From assembly GCA_001593875.1 (NCBI GenBank), contig LUCA01000005.1, positions 1-16,525 on the forward strand: 16,525 bases of DNA, read 5' to 3'. The stretch comes from Candidatus Bathyarchaeota archaeon B23. GTDB taxonomy: Archaea; Thermoproteota; Bathyarchaeia; TCS64; B23. Positions 13,885-16,525 of the stretch are shown here, in pieces (position 1 is the stretch's first letter; each line of letters starts with the position of its first letter). The notes below the pieces were generated by a model. The model was not told where the DNA came from. It ran no database searches and worked only from the letters and a program-made list of their open reading frames with translations. A program made the translations under genes and the position numbers.

Positions 13885-15018
13885 GTGAGTTATAGATTGA
13901 GGTTTGATGAGTTACCTTTAAGCGATGAGGTGAGGCGTGGGATCGCTGATCTCGGCTTCACGGAGATGTTTCCGATACAGGAACGGGCCATCCCCCTGCT
14001 GTTGAAGGGGAGGGATGTCGTCGGGCAGGCGAAGACGGGGACGGGTAAGACGGCCGCCTTCGCCGTCCCCATGATCGAACGCCTGGATTGGGGCCTCCGA
14101 TCCGTCCAGGCCATCGTCCTAACGCCGACGAGGGAGCTGGCCCTCCAGGTGGCGGGGGACATCAACGCCCTCGCCCGATATACGCCTCTGAGGGCGACGG
14201 CCATCTACGGCGGAGTCTCCCTCAGACGGCAGATCGAGGAGATTCGTAGAGGCGTCCAGATGGTGGTGGGGACGCCTGGGAGGGTGATAGACCACCTACG
14301 TCGGGGGACCCTACGCCTAGACGGCGTCCGATTCGCGGTCCTCGATGAGGCTGACCGCATGCTGGATATGGGCTTCATCGACGACATCGAGTATATCCTC
14401 AGGAGGACGCCGAGGCGTAAGCAGATGAGCCTCTGGTCGGCCACCATCGATACGCGGACCCGAAGGCTCTCGAGGCGCTACATGCCGAGGGCCGAGATGG
14501 TCATCGTCAGCAGGGATGAGATCACGCTGGAGGAGATCGATCAGAGATACGTCAAGGTCTCCCCCTACGAGAAGTTGGAGACCTTGAAGAGGTTGATAGA
14601 CCACCTAAACATCGAGAGGGCCATCATCTTCTGCCGAACCCGTAGGGGCGTCGAGGCCCTGACGCGGAAGTTGAGGAGGGCCGGCTACGACGCCGACGCC
14701 CTCCACGGGGGCTTCACTCAGGCGAGGCGAGAGGAGGTTCTCAGGGCCTTCAGGGAGCGGCGGCTCAGCCTCCTGGTGGCGACGGAGGTGGCCGCTCGGG
14801 GCCTCGACATAGAGGACGTCCCCTACATCCTCAACTACGACATCCCCAGGGACCCCCTGATGTATTTCCACCGCATAGGGCGGACGGCCAGGGCGGGGAG
14901 GCGGGGGACGGCCATCACCCTCGTCTCCTACGACGAGGACCTAGAGCTCATGCGCATCAGGGCGCTGACGGGGACGGAGATAAGGAGGATGACCCTCCCC
15001 CCGGAGTTTCTGCTTTAA
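13885..15018 (+). CDS. DEAD-box ATP-dependent RNA helicase
   Basis: A minimal two-RecA-domain RNA helicase of 377 residues, with no C-terminal extension. Motifs in order: Q motif (Phe7 to Gln32, GFTEMFPIQERAIP), motif I AKTGTGKT (49-56), Ia PTREL (81-85), Ib TPGR (130-133), II DEAD (154-157), III SAT (185-187), IV AIIFCRTR (246-253), V ATEVAARGLD (299-308, Glu where Asp is usual), and VI HRIGRTARAG (329-338). It would unwind short RNA duplexes in ribosome assembly or mRNA turnover. The start is GTG at 13885; the overlapping ATG at 13883 is followed at once by TGA. It is transcribed alone. Identity is certain; its RNA targets are not known. Confidence 0.94.
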   Translation: MSYRLRFDELPLSDEVRRGIADLGFTEMFPIQERAIPLLLKGRDVVGQAKTGTGKTAAFAVPMIERLDWGLRSVQAIVLTPTRELALQVAGDINALARYTPLRATAIYGGVSLRRQIEEIRRGVQMVVGTPGRVIDHLRRGTLRLDGVRFAVLDEADRMLDMGFIDDIEYILRRTPRRKQMSLWSATIDTRTRRLSRRYMPRAEMVIVSRDEITLEEIDQRYVKVSPYEKLETLKRLIDHLNIERAIIFCRTRRGVEALTRKLRRAGYDADALHGGFTQARREEVLRAFRERRLSLLVATEVAARGLDIEDVPYILNYDIPRDPLMYFHRIGRTARAGRRGTAITLVSYDEDLELMRIRALTGTEIRRMTLPPEFLL

Positions 15019-15136
15019 CCTCGGAAGCCTCCTGAGAAGCAGGGCGTAGACCAGGGCGTGCGGGGATGTAGAGCATAGCCTTTAGGGGCTGATATTTAAA
15101 CGGTCTCTCTAAAAAGGATGGGGGAAGAGGACGGCC

Positions 15137-15832
15137 TTAACCCTCCATCGCATATCGGAGAGCCTTCTCGGCGTGGATCGTCGCGGTGTCGAAGAGCTTC
15201 ACCGGCGTGTGCTGCTGGGTGACGAGGAGCGGTATCTCCGTGCAGCCGAGGACGACGCCTTCAGCCCCCCTCTCCACCAGGTCGTCTATGATCCTGAGGA
15301 ACTCCCGCCTCGACTCGTCGCGTAGCAGCCCCCGGGAGAGCTCCTCGAAGGCCACCCTGTCGACGTAGATCCTATCCCTCTCCGGGGGCACCGTCACCTC
15401 GATCCCGTATCTCGCCAACCCCTCCCTGTAGAAGGGGCGCTCCATGGTGAACCTCGTCCCCAAGAGGCCTACGGCCTTCAGCCCCTCCTCCTTGATGGCC
15501 TCAGCCGTCGCCTCGACGATGCTTATAAGCGGTATGGGGGAGTCGGCTGAGAGCTCGTCGAAGAGGATGTGCATGGTGTTGGTGGCGATGACGGCGAAGT
15601 CAGCCCCGGCGGCGCCGAGGCATCTCAACCCCTTGAGGAGCTCCTCCCTTATGCTCTCCCAATCCTCCTCCCCCATCCAGTCCTTGAATCTCTGGAAGCT
15701 GACGCTGTAGATGACGATCTCGGGGTAGCCGTGGTCTCCGAACAGCTCATGGTATCTCCGGACGATGTGGAGGTAGTAGGTGACCGTCGACTCCGGGGTC
15801 AATCCCCCCAGTATTCCAATGGTCTTATACAT
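15137..15832 (-). CDS. Aspartate/glutamate racemase-family protein with Thr/Cys active site
   Basis: A 231-residue member of the cofactor-independent aspartate/glutamate racemase family. GILGGLTPESTVTYY (6-20) is the N-terminal substrate-binding loop. The first catalytic position, usually Cys in CNTxH, is Thr84 in ATNTMH (83-88). The second is Cys197 in LGCTEIPLL (195-203). A Thr/Cys pair is known in Escherichia coli YgeA, an L-aspartate/glutamate-specific racemase, so one-directional L-to-D conversion is plausible. TIHAEKALRYA (218-228) is the usual C-terminal helix. It lies 45 nt downstream of the aldehyde ferredoxin oxidoreductase gene on the same strand, and a TTTTTTATGAGG TATA-like stretch in that gap may give it its own promoter. 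The substrate is unproven. Confidence 0.85.
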   Translation of the reverse strand: MYKTIGILGGLTPESTVTYYLHIVRRYHELFGDHGYPEIVIYSVSFQRFKDWMGEEDWESIREELLKGLRCLGAAGADFAVIATNTMHILFDELSADSPIPLISIVEATAEAIKEEGLKAVGLLGTRFTMERPFYREGLARYGIEVTVPPERDRIYVDRVAFEELSRGLLRDESRREFLRIIDDLVERGAEGVVLGCTEIPLLVTQQHTPVKLFDTATIHAEKALRYAMEG

Positions 15833-15877
15833 GACTCCGCCTATCTACTTCACCTCATAAAAAAGGTGGGTTAGCCT

Positions 15878-16525
15878 CTAAACGATGACCCTCTCGATCC
15901 CTCTTTCGGGGAGGTGTTCGACGGCCCAGCCGATGTCCAGCTCGTGGAGGGTGCCGGGGAGGGGGACGCCGTCTCGGTCCCACCCCATCATCTCGTAGAA
16001 CAACCCGATGGCCCTCCTCAGATGGCTGGGGTTGACGGCCGTCTCGGAGAGCGGCCCGGAGGTCTGGGGCTGGAAGAACCTCGGCGGCAGCCAGTCGTCG
16101 GCGGAGGTGAAGCCCTCCCGGAGGTTGAAGAGCCTGGCGAGGTTGAGCGTCCTCTCCGCCACCTTCACCAGCTCGAATAAGGAGACATCCCAGCCGGTGA
16201 CGGCTCTGACGAGGTCGACGTACTCGATGAACCTCCAGGGCGTGAACTGGCAGAGGCAGAGGCAGTTGGCCAGCACCCTCATCTCCATCCAGTACTTATA
16301 CATCCTCACCTTCTCCCCGCCGAGGCTCTCGACGGGGACCTCCCTCAACACCCCAAAGGGCCTCAGCTTCTCCAGGTTTAGGCCGAACATGATGGTGTCG
16401 TGGAGGTTGTGGCAGTGGTCGGCGCCCGTCGGCGAGACCGCATAGCCGATGCCCAGCCCCCTCTTCAGCCTCGGCTCATGCATCGGGACCTCCTGCCCCT
16501 TCACCTGAACCGCATAGGCCTCGGC
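15878..16525 (-). CDS. Aldehyde ferredoxin oxidoreductase family protein, C-terminal part (runs off the window)
   Basis: C-terminal 216 residues of a tungsten-pterin aldehyde:ferredoxin oxidoreductase. The frame is open through the right edge, so the start lies outside; the GTG at 16504 is an internal valine codon, preceded in frame by AEAYAVQ. Landmarks: VKGQEVPMHEPRLKRGLGIGYAVSPTGADHCHN (near the left end of the fragment), MYKYWMEMRVLANCLCLCQFTPW, and the terminal DDWLPPRFFQP with the closing D-G-x-P-L-P pattern. These enzymes oxidise aldehydes to acids with ferredoxin in anaerobic archaea. The cofactor-site motif, commonly D-x-x-G-x-C-x-F, reads NCLCLCQF here: the acidic residue is Asn and the glycine is Cys. 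This points to a subfamily with altered chemistry. The iron-sulfur and first pterin domains are not in view. Confidence 0.87.
   Translation of the reverse strand, partial: AEAYAVQVKGQEVPMHEPRLKRGLGIGYAVSPTGADHCHNLHDTIMFGLNLEKLRPFGVLREVPVESLGGEKVRMYKYWMEMRVLANCLCLCQFTPWRFIEYVDLVRAVTGWDVSLFELVKVAERTLNLARLFNLREGFTSADDWLPPRFFQPQTSGPLSETAVNPSHLRRAIGLFYEMMGWDRDGVPLPGTLHELDIGWAVEHLPERGIERVIV

Noticed and set aside
15087..15136. TATA-like ATATTTAAA at about 15090-15098 between convergent genes, possibly driving an RNA
   Set aside because: No conserved RNA, ribosome-binding site or open frame of its own follows; what follows is antisense to the racemase 3' end, so there is too little support.
1..16525. 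CRISPR arrays, insertion sequences, tRNA or rRNA genes
   Set aside because: No regularly spaced repeats, transposase-like frames, terminal inverted repeats, or tRNA-type arm signatures were seen in the intergenic gaps on either strand by eye.

Overview
The window is gene-dense, GC-rich archaeal chromosome. The archaeal markers are a CDP-archaeol synthase (CarS), a RadB-like RecA-family ATPase, an archaeal zinc-knuckle nicotinate phosphoribosyltransferase, A/T-rich TATA elements about 25-30 nt upstream of several starts (often implying leaderless or short-leader mRNAs), and a long Ig-repeat surface protein with a C-terminal coiled coil and membrane anchor. AGG/AGA arginine codons and the gene set (aldehyde ferredoxin oxidoreductase, M42 peptidase, tubulin-superfamily GTPase) fit an anaerobic, perhaps thermophilic, TACK-type archaeon such as a Bathyarchaeia-like lineage. 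That placement is inference; no rRNA or tRNA gene is present.

Layout. 35-1767 (+): NAD salvage pair, nicotinamidase and nicotinate phosphoribosyltransferase, overlapping ATGA. 1806-3129 (+): a 54-residue ribbon-helix-helix (RHH) protein, a RadB-like ATPase and CarS, each joined by an ATGA overlap. 3182-4090 (-): MBL-fold hydrolase of the dihydropterin/MJ0301 type. 4203-5386 (+): two tandem paralogues with an RHH-like N-terminus and a conserved C-terminal domain of unknown function. 5465-6505 (+): divergent FtsZ/CetZ-like GTPase. 6506-6779: AT-rich regulatory region with two TATA boxes, several inverted repeats and a leader hairpin. 6780-9248 (+): 822-residue surface-layer-like protein. 9503-10534 (-): M42 aminopeptidase. 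10644-11912 (+): membrane-anchored seven-bladed beta-propeller. 11889-12310 (-): remnant of a reductive-dehalogenase-like iron-sulfur protein, with a frameshift and without its central domain. 12390-13781 (+): class III aminotransferase. 13885-15018 (+): DEAD-box helicase. 15137-15832 (-): Asp/Glu-type racemase with a Thr/Cys active-site pair. 15878 to the window end (-): C-terminal part of an aldehyde ferredoxin oxidoreductase.

The most interesting part is 4203-9248. Two RHH-type putative regulators with an unassigned, possibly ligand-binding domain sit directly upstream of an unusual tubulin-superfamily GTPase, followed by a surface protein with an elaborate promoter and leader. In haloarchaea an RHH protein (CdrS) is known to control ftsZ2, so this may be a distinct archaeal RHH/tubulin module for cell shape, division or envelope. 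That link is a hypothesis from gene order and family knowledge.
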